From NCBI GenBank assembly GCA_030386875.1, contig CM059575.1:53722859-53786858 (forward strand): a stretch of DNA of 64,000 nt, in the 5' to 3' direction. Shown here in pieces: positions 48,190 to 58,602 of this stretch. The position numbers were made by a program, and so were the translations under genes. Source of the DNA: Morinoia aosen (Eukaryota; Arthropoda; Malacostraca; Amphipoda; Talitridae). The notes beneath the pieces are model-generated. The model saw nothing but the letters and a program-made list of their open reading frames with translations, was not told where the DNA came from and ran no database searches. The stretch's first letter is position 1. The number at the start of each line of letters is the position of its first letter.

Positions 48190-48999
48190 TTATGTATTAG
48201 CAATGAGAAGAGGAAAAGCACTTTGAGCATCATTTAGAGGGGGTCTGAGCTTGAAAATGTATAGCGACTCGAGGATGCGTAAATCAATCATATGAGGGGC
48301 ACCTGCAAGGATTTTAAAATGATTAACGGAAACAGGGAAGTTACAGTTTTCCGCATGGGATCGAACAGAGGACAGTGGTGGAGAACCAAGTGGACGACCG
48401 GTTCTACAGCTGCGCCCAGCGTGCTCGGCTATTCTGGACATAAGAGTACGACAGGTGGAACCAATGTACTGTGATTCACAACGTGAACAACTAAACTGGT
48501 AGACCACAGAGGAGCACATAGCAGTGGGCAGCTTATCCTTAAAGCGGAAAAGGGAACCGATTGTGAAATTGTTGACTAGAATAGAATGAATTTTAAGTTG
48601 TGGAAAAAACTTGCTGATTAGGAGTTGAACCTCCTGATTTAACTTAATAGATTGATGGCCAAAGAAGGGAAGCTTTAAGAAAAACTTCTGTTGATCACAT
48701 GATTGGAGGGCCGGCGTTTGATCATAAATTTTAGACAAAAATTTACCAATGTGTTTATTGACAGTAAACAAAGGAAAACCATTTTTAAGAAAAAATTGTC
48801 GTAAAAGGTCAAATTTGTGATGCAAAATTCGAAAGTTAGAACAAACTTTAAACGCTCTGTGGATGAGAGTTCGAATGCCGCAGAGTTTGAAACGGGTCGC
48901 ACAGAAACTAAAATAACTAGTACCTAAACACGAGAAAGTGCCTTTCCTATAAACAGAACATTGGAAAGTATTATCAATTCTGCTAACATTGACATCCAT
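48190..48999 (-). CDS. Penelope-like polyprotein, C-terminal half with GIY-YIG endonuclease
   Basis: 269 intact codons. Residues 1-130 match the end of the Penelope-type reverse transcriptase (CSVYRKGTFSCLGTSYFSF, then LIHRAFKVCSNFRILHHKF and FFLKNGFP). Residues 165-250 form a GIY-YIG endonuclease: VVYQFSCSRCESQYIGSTCR gives the VYQ and YIG motifs and the paired cysteines, then RIAEHAG supplies the catalytic Arg region. A terminal FKLRPPLNDAQ block follows. The reverse transcriptase palm is absent, so the copy cannot replicate itself. The start codon is merely the first ATG in the truncated copy. Confidence 0.88.
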   Translation of the reverse strand: MDVNVSRIDNTFQCSVYRKGTFSCLGTSYFSFCATRFKLCGIRTLIHRAFKVCSNFRILHHKFDLLRQFFLKNGFPLFTVNKHIGKFLSKIYDQTPALQSCDQQKFFLKLPFFGHQSIKLNQEVQLLISKFFPQLKIHSILVNNFTIGSLFRFKDKLPTAMCSSVVYQFSCSRCESQYIGSTCRTLMSRIAEHAGRSCRTGRPLGSPPLSSVRSHAENCNFPVSVNHFKILAGAPHMIDLRILESLYIFKLRPPLNDAQSAFPLLIANT

Positions 49000-49110
49000 C
49001 TTTACTATTTGTAATAATAAAATGGAAATTCGTACAGCGATTTTCCATTGCTTTTCATTTTAAGAATGAGACGCGTCAATGCGGATTCAGTTTTAGATTT
49101 CTTCCCTAAA

Positions 49111-50364
49111 TTAATTTTCAAAGCAAAAGATATATAATTCAGAATCAATAATGTCAGATTATAATTGATATTCTGCAAGTTTTCAAGTACCTATATTATC
49201 AAAATTTAACTTGAATAACCTTTGCTCTTTAGTAGATTTGAAACAAAAATATCAGTATTAGAGTCCAGTAAATCATAAAGAAAATTGTAAGTAATCTTTC
49301 TCTGTTGGTTTTTAAAATAAATGAAAATTTTCACCCTCTAAGTAACCTTTAGATGTATAAAACTATAGAAACACCTAATAATGTCATACATACATTGTAA
49401 GCAGTAAAGTCTACTTTGTTGGCATAGCATGCTCTTGCAATACTTCAGATTTTCAAAGCTGAAGATAATTTGAAATAGCTAACATTTTTCTCATGCAAAT
49501 TTGCATAGCATAGGGTTTTATTTCAATGAATGGGTATAGAGTTGGGGTTGGGAATTAGTATACCAGTAAGGTGTTTGCACAGAAAGCTGTAGAGTACCAC
49601 TGAGGTATTTGCACAGAAACTTATAGTGCAACAGATCTTATCAAGTGAATGACTTACGTGAGGTTTCATATCAGATTTAGATATCCATTCCAAGTCACAG
49701 ACTTGCCTAAATTTTTTTTTTATCTGGCATGCATGTATGATTGAAGATCTTAATAATGGCTTAAATTTGAAAAAATCCAAGACATTTAGAATAAAAAAAA
49801 ATTTGACAAAACTTTTTTACTTTTGCAAGGACTTGTCGAATTTTCTGTTTCATAGACCTGTCAGCCTAGAGAACATTGAATTCAATGTAGATGTAAATCA
49901 TCAATAGTACAATGCCAATCTATTCTAATGTTACACTTGCAAGCACTACTCTGCATTCAATAGATTCAAATTTTGCTAGAATTAGTCAATTATCTAAAAA
50001 ATATATTTTAACACAATTTTATGGCTTGAAAAACTCAATTTTTTAATCATTTTAAAATATTTCATTATAGAAGTGATATCACAATTATAGCTTAATATTG
50101 GTATGTGATTTCACATTTAAAATAGTTGAAACTTTCTACATGATATCATACTCATCAAAGCTAGCCAGCCAAAGATAGGCACCCAGAAATAGGGACAACA
50201 TGGTCCCATGTGACAGTTCACACAAACACACATGTCAAACCAAAAAAGTATACAATTGTTATCAAAATACCAACCAGTATAAACAATTGCTAAACCTTAT
50301 CACACATACTCAAACATCTTGCCCAAAAGAAAAGTCACCAAGACATTCTACAATCTCACTCATC
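49111..50364. other. No gene recognised
   Basis: AT-rich sequence upstream of hyccin exon 1 and the Penelope insertion. It could hold a promoter or noncoding first exon, but I see no supporting motif. Confidence 0.4.
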
Positions 50365-50368
50365 TTAA

Positions 50369-51417
50369 GGGGGTCATCTGCTAAAATCTGAGTTTTGATC
50401 AGATTGGTCTGAAATTTGGCCAGTATATGTATTTTTGCAAGAAAAACATATTTTATTCATGTAACTTTTTTGATTTAGACCTTAATTTTTCCAAAAAATT
50501 TGAAATATTAGTTTTTTTCAGTAATTTTTATACTTCAAAAAGATAGGAGTCCAAAAGTTTTTATGCTAGAACAAATTCAAAGATAGTTTAGGAATCCTTG
50601 GAACATTTCTAACAAACAAATGTTCAGTTATTTTGTATTTGAATCTTCTTTTTATATATGCAATATTTAACCACAATATAAAGTAGAACAATTTTTTGGT
50701 TTTTGAACTATGATAAAAAAAATTAAAAATATAAATATGAACATTTGTTTGTTAGAAATATTTCAAGAATTCTAAAACTGTCTTTGTTATAAGTGACTTT
50801 ACAGTACACGCCACAAACAAAACTTTTTGTTGAAGTGTAATATAATGGAAAACTTATGTAATTGAATGCTGTTTTCATTTTCATTTCATTGATCTCCATG
50901 CATAACTTTATATTCATACTGTGAATTGTAATTTCCAGGAAAAAAATACTTTTTCCTATAAATCATGAAATTTTTTATTTTCAGTCTGATTTTTATGAAA
51001 TTTGACTATATGTTACTTTTGAAATGAAACAATTTCTTCCATACATTTTTTAGATTCAGGCCTTAGTTTTTGAAAAAAATTGACATATTTGTTTTTAGTC
51101 CAGTGGTATTGCTATTTCAAATGAATAGAGCTCATTGAGTTTTTATGCTAGAACAAAAAAAAGACAGTTTTAGAATCCTTGGAATATATCTAACAAAAGT
51201 ACAAAAAAAATTTTCATTTCTTGTTTTGTTTTCTTTTTATATGGGGTCAAATGGGGTCGAAAATTGAAGATTTTGGTCCCCTTACCCCCCTCTGGGGGGA
51301 TCTATTATCTGTAGCACCATAAAATTTTGGGACTGAATAGTCCACCACCTAAGGGTCCTTTTCCAACAAAAACATGAAAAATGACCATCGGAGTGACAGG
51401 GGTCTTGGATGACCCCC
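50369..51417. mobile_element. TTAA element family A, copy 3 (1049 bp)
   Basis: TTAA at 50365-50368 and 51418-51421. The left end is GGGGGTCATC and the right end is GATGACCCCC, a perfect 10-bp inverted repeat. The module of about 75 bp is present inverted near 50540-50620 and 51120-51200 and forward near 50745-50790. GGTCCCCTTACCCCCC is found near the right end, so the copy is inverted relative to copy 2. Confidence 0.83.
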
Positions 51418-51421
51418 TTAA

Positions 51422-53115
51422 TCAAAAAGATTTGCACCCAGCCTCTGTGTACTAAAGGTATGGACACACCAATGTAATATAATGGAACTGAGGGTTGTAT
51501 TGCTACTTTTTGCAGCAAGCCTTCATGCCTCTTTCAAACAAATAATTTTACTCATAATTTTTTATTATAACCGTTGTATTTTATTCATTTCAGCTTTGGG
51601 TGTAAATTAAAGTTTACTATAAGATCCTAGTAGCCAGCCCAAAATGATTTTCAGTCAAGCATCACTTGCACTCATAAGTTTTCACTCTTGAGGTCATGTG
51701 AGTAATTGCAATATATTATGTTACTTGCTTATCGACTTATTTATGCTATTGATATTCATTTCTTGCTTTCTATTCAAGACTTGAATTAGATTTTATTCAA
51801 TGTTTGGAGTTCTTATTTTATTTTTGAGATGGAATTTATGTTCCCATCAAGTTAAAACATAAAATGTTTTTTCAAGTCATGCATTTCTGTTTGTAAATAC
51901 CTTATTTCAGTTTCACCTCTATAAAATATCTTTTGTATGTATATTTTTCTCTATCTGGCTAAGTGTTATGACTTCAAATTCTTAGATTCGGCTTCAACTA
52001 CATGTGACCTTGGAATTTTATTAGAGTCGCTACATATTTTTAAACGAAAATCGGCCCACAAAAATTCTGACATTTCATACCCATTGTAAATTGTAAGTAT
52101 ATCTTGTCGATTTCATTTACTCTCGGACATGTTTTGATTTTTTTTTGTTTTCGTGATTTCCTTTAATGACTGTATTCAACATTTTCTTATTTCTTTTATT
52201 GTAGTCATAATGAATATCCCTTTCACAAACTGATGATGGAGCTGGACTCCGAAACGTATTCCTAGTAAATATGATCAAGTTCCTTGGAATATTTCTCGTT
52301 TTAAAATTCCTTATCAAATTGCGATTAAAGCAACAAACTGACCCGTTTAGATGTACTCAACTATTAGATTTGTTTGAAAATTTTTCAAACATCTTAACAT
52401 AGAAGAAAAATATAAGATTCGTTATGAACGGTGATATACTTGCTGAATTAAAATAAATTCTTAGCTGCGGAATATTTGACAACTTACAAGCTAAATTGAA
52501 TCGAATTTTCAGCTACTTCTATATTAAATTCACACAAACTTTCAAATGCACCTTCAACTTCATTGAATTGGTTTGGTTTTCGTTAGCCTGTCACATACTT
52601 TGAGAAATGGATATTAGGTCAAACCATATAGGTTTTAATCGTAAAAGTATAATTATTTTGTCGCTACAGGGTTTAACCATTTATGCTACATAGATTTCAG
52701 TTATGACCGTGACTCATCGGGAATTCAAAGTAGTGAATTCAGTTATCGGGCCTGATTAAATGCTATAATTCAACAGTTAGCTAACTAATTTACTAGGTAT
52801 GAATAGGCTCTTTATATGATTACAAGTATGCACAGCTCATCAAAAATGACGGGATTCACTACTTGTATCCATCCTAATGAATGTATCCATCCTAACAGCA
52901 CCCGTGATGAAAAATATTCTTGTACTTGCGCACTGGTAAAACTCATATCACAGATACGGTCATTATAACTCTCCTTATTGGCGTGACAAAAAAAATGGAA
53001 GAATCAGACTCCAAATAAACCAAGGTTATTATTAGATAGTAGCTGGACCTGTGGAAATTCCATGGACAATGTCATCGTTAAGCTAGGTGGACCCGAGAAA
53101 AAATTCTGTCAGTAT
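51422..53115. other. No gene recognised, includes a hammerhead-like motif
   Basis: AT-rich. The only notable element is the hairpin at 52230-52256. No open frame of interest. Confidence 0.4.
52230..52256 (+). other. Hammerhead-like core, possible Penelope remnant
   Basis: CTGATGA is followed by a 4-bp stem GGAG/CTCC with a CTGGA loop and then GAAACG. This is the standard hammerhead catalytic core spacing. A flanking stem and cleavage site were not demonstrated. The same arrangement, diverged, occurs in the Penelope-like element at 48.0 kb and the foldback at 27.3 kb. Confidence 0.45.
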
Positions 53116-53184
53116 TACCTAACCTGAGCTAACCTAGCCTATCCTAATCTAAGCTGACCTATCCTATTCTAACAAAACCTATCC
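53116..53184. repeat. Degenerate CCTAA-like repeat
   Basis: A run of ACCTAACCTGAGCTAACCT-type pentamers and hexamers, about a dozen degenerate copies of CCTAA/CCTAT. Insect telomeres are (TTAGG)n, so this resembles an old interstitial telomeric tract, though transposon-end repeats of the same type exist. Confidence 0.5.
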
Positions 53185-53559
53185 TGATAAAATGTCAAAT
53201 ATTTAAATACATGGAAATGCCATCTTTTAATATTACACTGAGGAATTCGGTTTCCATGATACCGCAAACTCACACAACCTATGTTTCTTAAGAAGCGGAC
53301 ACCAAATAAATATATAAATAAACACACAACGGGTATTGTTAGGTTACATACTTTTACTTTCATGATTTGGGACCTTCATTTTAATGATAAAATATGTATT
53401 ATTGGGAAGTGTCGGTAAAGTATCGGCCGCATTTTGCCAATACCAATACCACTAAAAATGGGTGATACTGCTGATCCCGATACATTGGTATATCACTAGA
53501 AAATAGGGTTGGGAAGGGCGAGGGGTTCAAGCCCAGCAGCTAGTGCAGGCCAATCTGTT

Positions 53560-54079
53560 TCTTGGTAGTAAAATGTGCTTCCTGAACAGTGAAGATAAAA
53601 CGTTTCAAGAGCTATCTCCTGTGATTCTTGTAGAGCAATGAATTAGGTCTCATTGAATGCACAAAGAGTGGCTGCATGGCCACACAGAGAATCAGTTTGA
53701 AATTCATAGTAATTTTTTAGTTACATTGAAAAATCTATAGAAAAATCCATAAATTTTTTAAACCAAAATTCAACATTTCATAAAAACTAAACTATTAGGA
53801 ATTTCCAATCAACTCTCCGTCCAGCTATGCAGCAACTTGTTGCACATTTGATGAGATCTAGTTCATTCTCTACAATAAAAACTTTTGAAGAAGACAGCTT
53901 TTGAAAATATCCTTTTTCACATATTTTCCCCATTATCTTTCTAATTATGGTGAAAATACAAAAAACTTTTGGGTACAACCCCTATTCAATATAAAAAATA
54001 CATATGCCAAATTATATAGATCTAGATCCCATAGAATAAACGTGACAGCCATTTTATCGATTTAGGGTAAATGTTCCCC
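53560..54079. mobile_element. TTAA element family C, copy 2, left end lost
   Basis: The right end GGGTAAATGTTCCCC is followed by TTAA at 54080-54083. Internal phrases (GTAGAGCAATGAATTAGGTC, CTACAATAAAAACTTT, AGATCTAGATC) match copy 1 at 56.9-57.5 kb. The left end is not present, so the left boundary is approximate. Confidence 0.6.
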
Positions 54080-54448
54080 TTAAGCTCTAGAAAAATCCCT
54101 AACTTCTTTATCTAGTTCCATTAAGATCTGTTAACCATTATATTTTCTGGCATACCAAATTTTTTGGTTAGTATTGCTTTTACTGTTGTCAATGATTTCT
54201 ATAATTTTATTGCCACATTCAGGTAATAAGATACATTTTAAGACATTTAACAGAAAATATATTTTGCTTTCAAATGCTTTTTGAGATATTCAACTTCAAA
54301 TTTATAGGAACATTGTGTATAAAATTAACAAACGGAGACATAAATAAGCTGAAACACGGTATTGATATAACAATAGATGAGGTGAGGCTATGTAAAGTTA
54401 GATTAGTTAAATAAACTAACCCAAGTAAACCTAAAATAACTTTACTAA

Positions 54449-55434
54449 AGGGGATCCTCCCAGGCCCCTTGTCTCTCCGATGGTCATTTTTCATGTTTCT
54501 ATTGAAAAGGACCCTTAGGTGGTGGAATATTCCATCCTAAAATTTTATGACGCTAAGGACAATAGATCGGGGGGGGGAAAGGGGACTAAAATCTTGAATT
54601 TCCGACCCCATATAAAAATAAAACGAAACAGGAAATGGAAAATTTGCTACTATCAGTTTGTTAGATATGTTTCAAGGATTCTAAAACTGTCCTTGGTTTT
54701 TGTTCTAGCATAAAAAATCAATGAGTTCTATTCTTTTGAAATTTCAATACCAATGGACTAAAAACCAGTATGTCAAATTTTTAAAAAATAATATCTTTTC
54801 AATATTTTTTTTCATGGAAATTACAATTTACAGTGTGAATATGAGGTTATGCATGGAGGTTATCAAAATAAAAATGAAAACAGCATTCAATTACATAAAT
54901 TTTCCATAATACACTTCAACAAAAAATTTTGTTTATGGCTTATACACCAAAAACTCTAATTTTCAAATTCAAAAAGATAGAAGTCAAAAAGTTTTTATAA
55001 TAGAAGAAAACAAAGACAGTTTAAGAATCTTTGGAACATTTCTAACAAACTGATAGTCTTTTTTTTCCAATTTGTGCATTTTAATTTTTTTATCACAGTT
55101 CAAAATAAAAAATTAGATTTATTTTTATATACTGGTAAAATATGGCATATATTAAAAAAGATTCATTTACAAAATAAATGGACTATCACTTTTTTACAAA
55201 TGCTCCAGGGAATCCAAATCTGTCTTTGTTTTCTTCCTAGCATAAATTTTTTTGACTTTTATCTTTATGAAATATGGATAAAAATGACTGAAAAAACTAA
55301 TATTTCAAATTTTTTGAAAAACTAAGGCCTAAATCAAACAATTTATTGAATAAAATGTTTTTTTTTTTAAATATATATACTGGCCAAATTTCAGACCAAT
55401 CGGATCAGAATTCAAATTTTCCGAGAGGACCCCT
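54449..55434. mobile_element. TTAA element family A, copy 4 (986 bp)
   Basis: The left end AGGGGATCCTCCCAGG follows CTAA (a decayed TTAA). The right end GAGAGGACCCCT is followed by TTAA at 55435-55438. It contains the family phrases CTAAAATTTTATGACGCTA and TTCTAAAACTGTCCTTGG, and an inverted module near 54985-55055. Confidence 0.75.
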
Positions 55435-55528
55435 TTAACTTAGCCATCTCGACAGTTTCCTGACACAATAACTGCGCACGTTTCTTATTTGCATTACACT
55501 GGAAAAGCCATATCAAAACTGCCATTAA

Positions 55529-56825
55529 GGAGACCATCCCAGGCCCCCGTCGCTCAAGTGGTCATTTTTCACGTTTTTGTTGGAAAAGAACCCTTAGGTG
55601 GTGGACTATTTGGTCCTAAAATTTTATGGCGCTACGGACAATAGATCCCCCCAAGGGGGGTTAAGGGGACCAAAATCTACAACTTGGCACCCATTTCAAC
55701 CCCATATAAAAAGAGAACAAATGGGAAATGGAAAAAAAGCCCATTTGAGTTTGTTAGGAATGTTTCAAGGATTCTAAAACTGTCTTCCTTTTTGTTCTAG
55801 AATCAAAACTCGATAAGTCCCATTTTGAATTTTAAAAATATCAATATAAAAGCTCCAAAATCTTAAATTTTTGAGCCCATTTCAACCCCCTATAAAAAGA
55901 AAAATGGGAAATGAAAAAAAAACATTTGAGTTTGTCAGGAATATTCCAAGGATTCTAAAACTGTCTGTTTGTGTTCTAGCATCAAAACTGAATGAGGAGA
56001 TACATCTTGAAATATCAATGCCAGGGAAATATCAATACCTAAAAACCAATATGTCAAATTTTTTCAAAAACTAAGGCCTAAATCAAAAAAATGAATGTAA
56101 TAAATTATGTTTCTTTTAAAAAGTTACATAGCATAGTCAAATGTCATAAGAATCAAACTGAAAATAAAAAATTTTATACTGTTGCAATTTTTTTTTTGGG
56201 GTTTGGAAATCAGTATTCACAGTGTGAATATGAAGTTATGTAGGGAAATTATCAAAATAAAATTAAAACTGCATTCAATTACATAAATTGTTCATTATAT
56301 TGCAATTCAGCAAAAACTTTTGTTTTATGCTTATACCCAACATTCTAACTTTCAGCATTCAAAATGGGACTAGTCATTGAGTTTTGATGCTAGAACAAAA
56401 CCAAAGACAGTTTTAGAATCCTTGGAACATTCCTAACAAACTCAAATTTGCTTTTTTTCAACTTCAAATTTTTTGAAAAAATACATAGCTCTAAACCCAA
56501 AAAATTACCGTTGTTTTTAGAAATTTTACATATTTTGAAAAAAATAGAAAAAATTTGAAATTGAAAAAAGCCCATTTGAGTTTGTTAGGAATGTTCCAAA
56601 GGTTCTAAAACTGTCTTTGGTTTTGTTCTAGCATCAAAACTCAAAGACGAGTTCTATTTTGAAATATCCATATAATATACCAAAAAACTAATTTTTTGAA
56701 AAAAAAACTAAGCCCTAAATTGAAAAAGTGACAGGAGTAAAAAAGGTTTACTTTCACAAAATACATATACTGGCCAATTTTCAAACTAATCAGATGAAAA
56801 CAGTTGAAAAACTGGGACAGTCTTC
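55529..56825. mobile_element. TTAA element family A, copy 5 (1297 bp)
   Basis: TTAA at 55525-55528 and 56826-56829. The left end is GGAGACCATCCCAGG and the right end is CTGGGACAGTCTTC. It carries four module copies: forward near 55745, 55925 and 56575, inverted near 56370-56445. Overall it is closest to copy 2. Confidence 0.82.
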
Positions 56826-56915
56826 TTAATGGTATTCTTACCTAAGTGTTATTTACGCGATATCTCAAAAACTGTGCATTTGCAAGCATAATATAATTCT
56901 TGTAAAAGGTCTTGA

Positions 56916-57540
56916 GGGGGACATTTACGCTAACGTTTTTTCTACGAGATATAGATCTATGAATATTGGCATACTTATGTTTCCTTGAAAATAAGTAGAA
57001 GTCATCCCTTTAAGTTTTTTCCCATTTTCGCCATAATTACGGAGCTAATGGGAAAAAAGTGACTACTTTTCAAGAGACATTTTCTCAGAAAGTACACATT
57101 GTAGAGCAATGATAAAGGTCTCATTGGATATGTAAACAGTTGCTGCACGACAAGTTGGAGGATTATTTTGAATTTAGCAAAAGTTTAATTTCTATATAAT
57201 TTAACGACAAAAATTTGAAAAAATAATTTTTTCTATAGATTTTTTAATGTAACCAATAATTATTATAAATTCAAAAAAATCTTATGTCAGTAGATAGAGC
57301 AGCTCTTTGCGTGTCCAATGATACCTGAATCAGTGCTCTACAATAAAAACTTAGGGAAAATAGACTTTGAAAAAAAACATTTATTTCCATTATCTCTGTA
57401 ATTACAGCAAGAATAGGAAAAAATTTGTTGAGACAACCTCTATTTATTTCCAAAAACACATTTGTATGCCAATTATCATAGATCTAGATTTCATACAACA
57501 AACATTACAGCCATTTCTTGATTTTGGGTAAACATCTTCC
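56916..57540. mobile_element. TTAA element family C, copy 1 (625 bp)
   Basis: It starts GGGGGACATTTACGC after TTGA (decayed TTAA) and ends GGGTAAACATCTTCC before TTAA at 57541-57544. The two halves are inverted relatives: TAGATCTATGAATATTGGCA near the left pairs with TGCCAATTATCATAGATCTA near the right, giving a long imperfect hairpin. Confidence 0.75.
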
Positions 57541-57544
57541 TTAA

Positions 57545-58598
57545 GAGGATCTACTACCCTGGACTACCCTTTGACTGCCAAATTTTACAAATGTCTTTTT
57601 TCCCATTTCTATTGCAACTAGGTTAACAAATGTGTATACAGATATGTAAAATTGAATTCCAAACACAATTGCATCTATAAAATTTGTCGATTTTTGAAAA
57701 AAAAACTATTTCACAATTATTAGAAAAATATACATACTTGCACAAAACCCTACTCACTCTATAACTTTCAACCTAGAAGCGTGGTTTTAGTCTCATTCGA
57801 AGCGGAAGGACTGTAGAAATGCCGTAACGAAGGATTTTTGGTTTTTGAACTAGAAAAAAGTTATGGTTTTACATATCCAACATATAATAATGAAAAAAAT
57901 TCAGTTTTTTCCCAATATAAATTAAATTTAGAATTCAAATAGAAATTTGCTTTGCTACGCTGTTCCCACTGTCAAACCGCATTGAATGAGACCAAAATCA
58001 CGCTTTTGCGTTGAAAATTGTAGATGGGGTGTGGTTTAGCGCAGAAAAAAAAGTATATATACACATGTGTTAAAAAAAGTATATATAAATATGTGTTCGC
58101 CCAATAACTTTTTTTCTATCGCGAATTTTGAAATTTTCCACAATATCAAATGTGTTCAGAATTCAATTTACATATCAGTATTTATTTTCATTTACCAAGT
58201 TGCAATAGAATCTTGTAATCTGAGATTAAAAACAGTATATTGAATTTGTCTTTTTATTATACTTTTTTGACATATGTAACCATAAATTTTTTTCTAATCC
58301 GAAATTCAAAAAAAATCCTTCGTTACGGTCTTGGTACAGTCTTTCCGCCTTGAATGAGATCAAAATCACGCTTCTACATTGAAAAACAGAGTGGGTAGGG
58401 TTTTGCGCAAGTATATATATTTTTCTAGTCATCGTGAAATAAATTTTTTTTTGCAAAATTCAAAAAATTTTACAGATGCAAATGTGTTTGGAATTCAATT
58501 TTACAGCCACGTGTAAATTTTTGTTCCCATAGGTGCAATAGAAATGTGTACAGTGAAGTTTGAATGATGAGGTCGTGTCCAGGGTAGTAGATTCCCTT
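57545..58598. mobile_element. TTAA element family B, copy 2 (1054 bp)
   Basis: TTAA at 57541-57544 and 58599-58602. The left end is GAGGATCTACTACCCTGGAC and the right end is GTCCAGGGTAGTAGATTCCC. The interior matches copy 1 at 42 kb, with the same inverted blocks (GAGACCAAAATCACGCTT and GTAACGAAGGATTTTT types). Its left TTAA is also the right TTAA of family C copy 1. Confidence 0.83.
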
Positions 58599-58602
58599 TT
58601 AA

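Larger units (their letters stand above)
47929..49096 (-). mobile_element. Penelope-like retroelement, 5'-truncated, with 14-bp target duplication
   Basis: The direct repeat ATTTCTTCCCTAAA at 47915-47928 and 49097-49110 is the target duplication. The element ends in inverted copies of about 60 bp (near 47930-47992 and 49001-49065, sharing GCTGTACGAATTTCC). Penelope-like elements are known to carry direct or inverted terminal-repeat-like pieces. The coding part is the carboxy-terminal half only (48190-48999). The conserved target duplication suggests a fairly recent insertion. It lies just upstream of hyccin exon 1. Confidence 0.88.
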
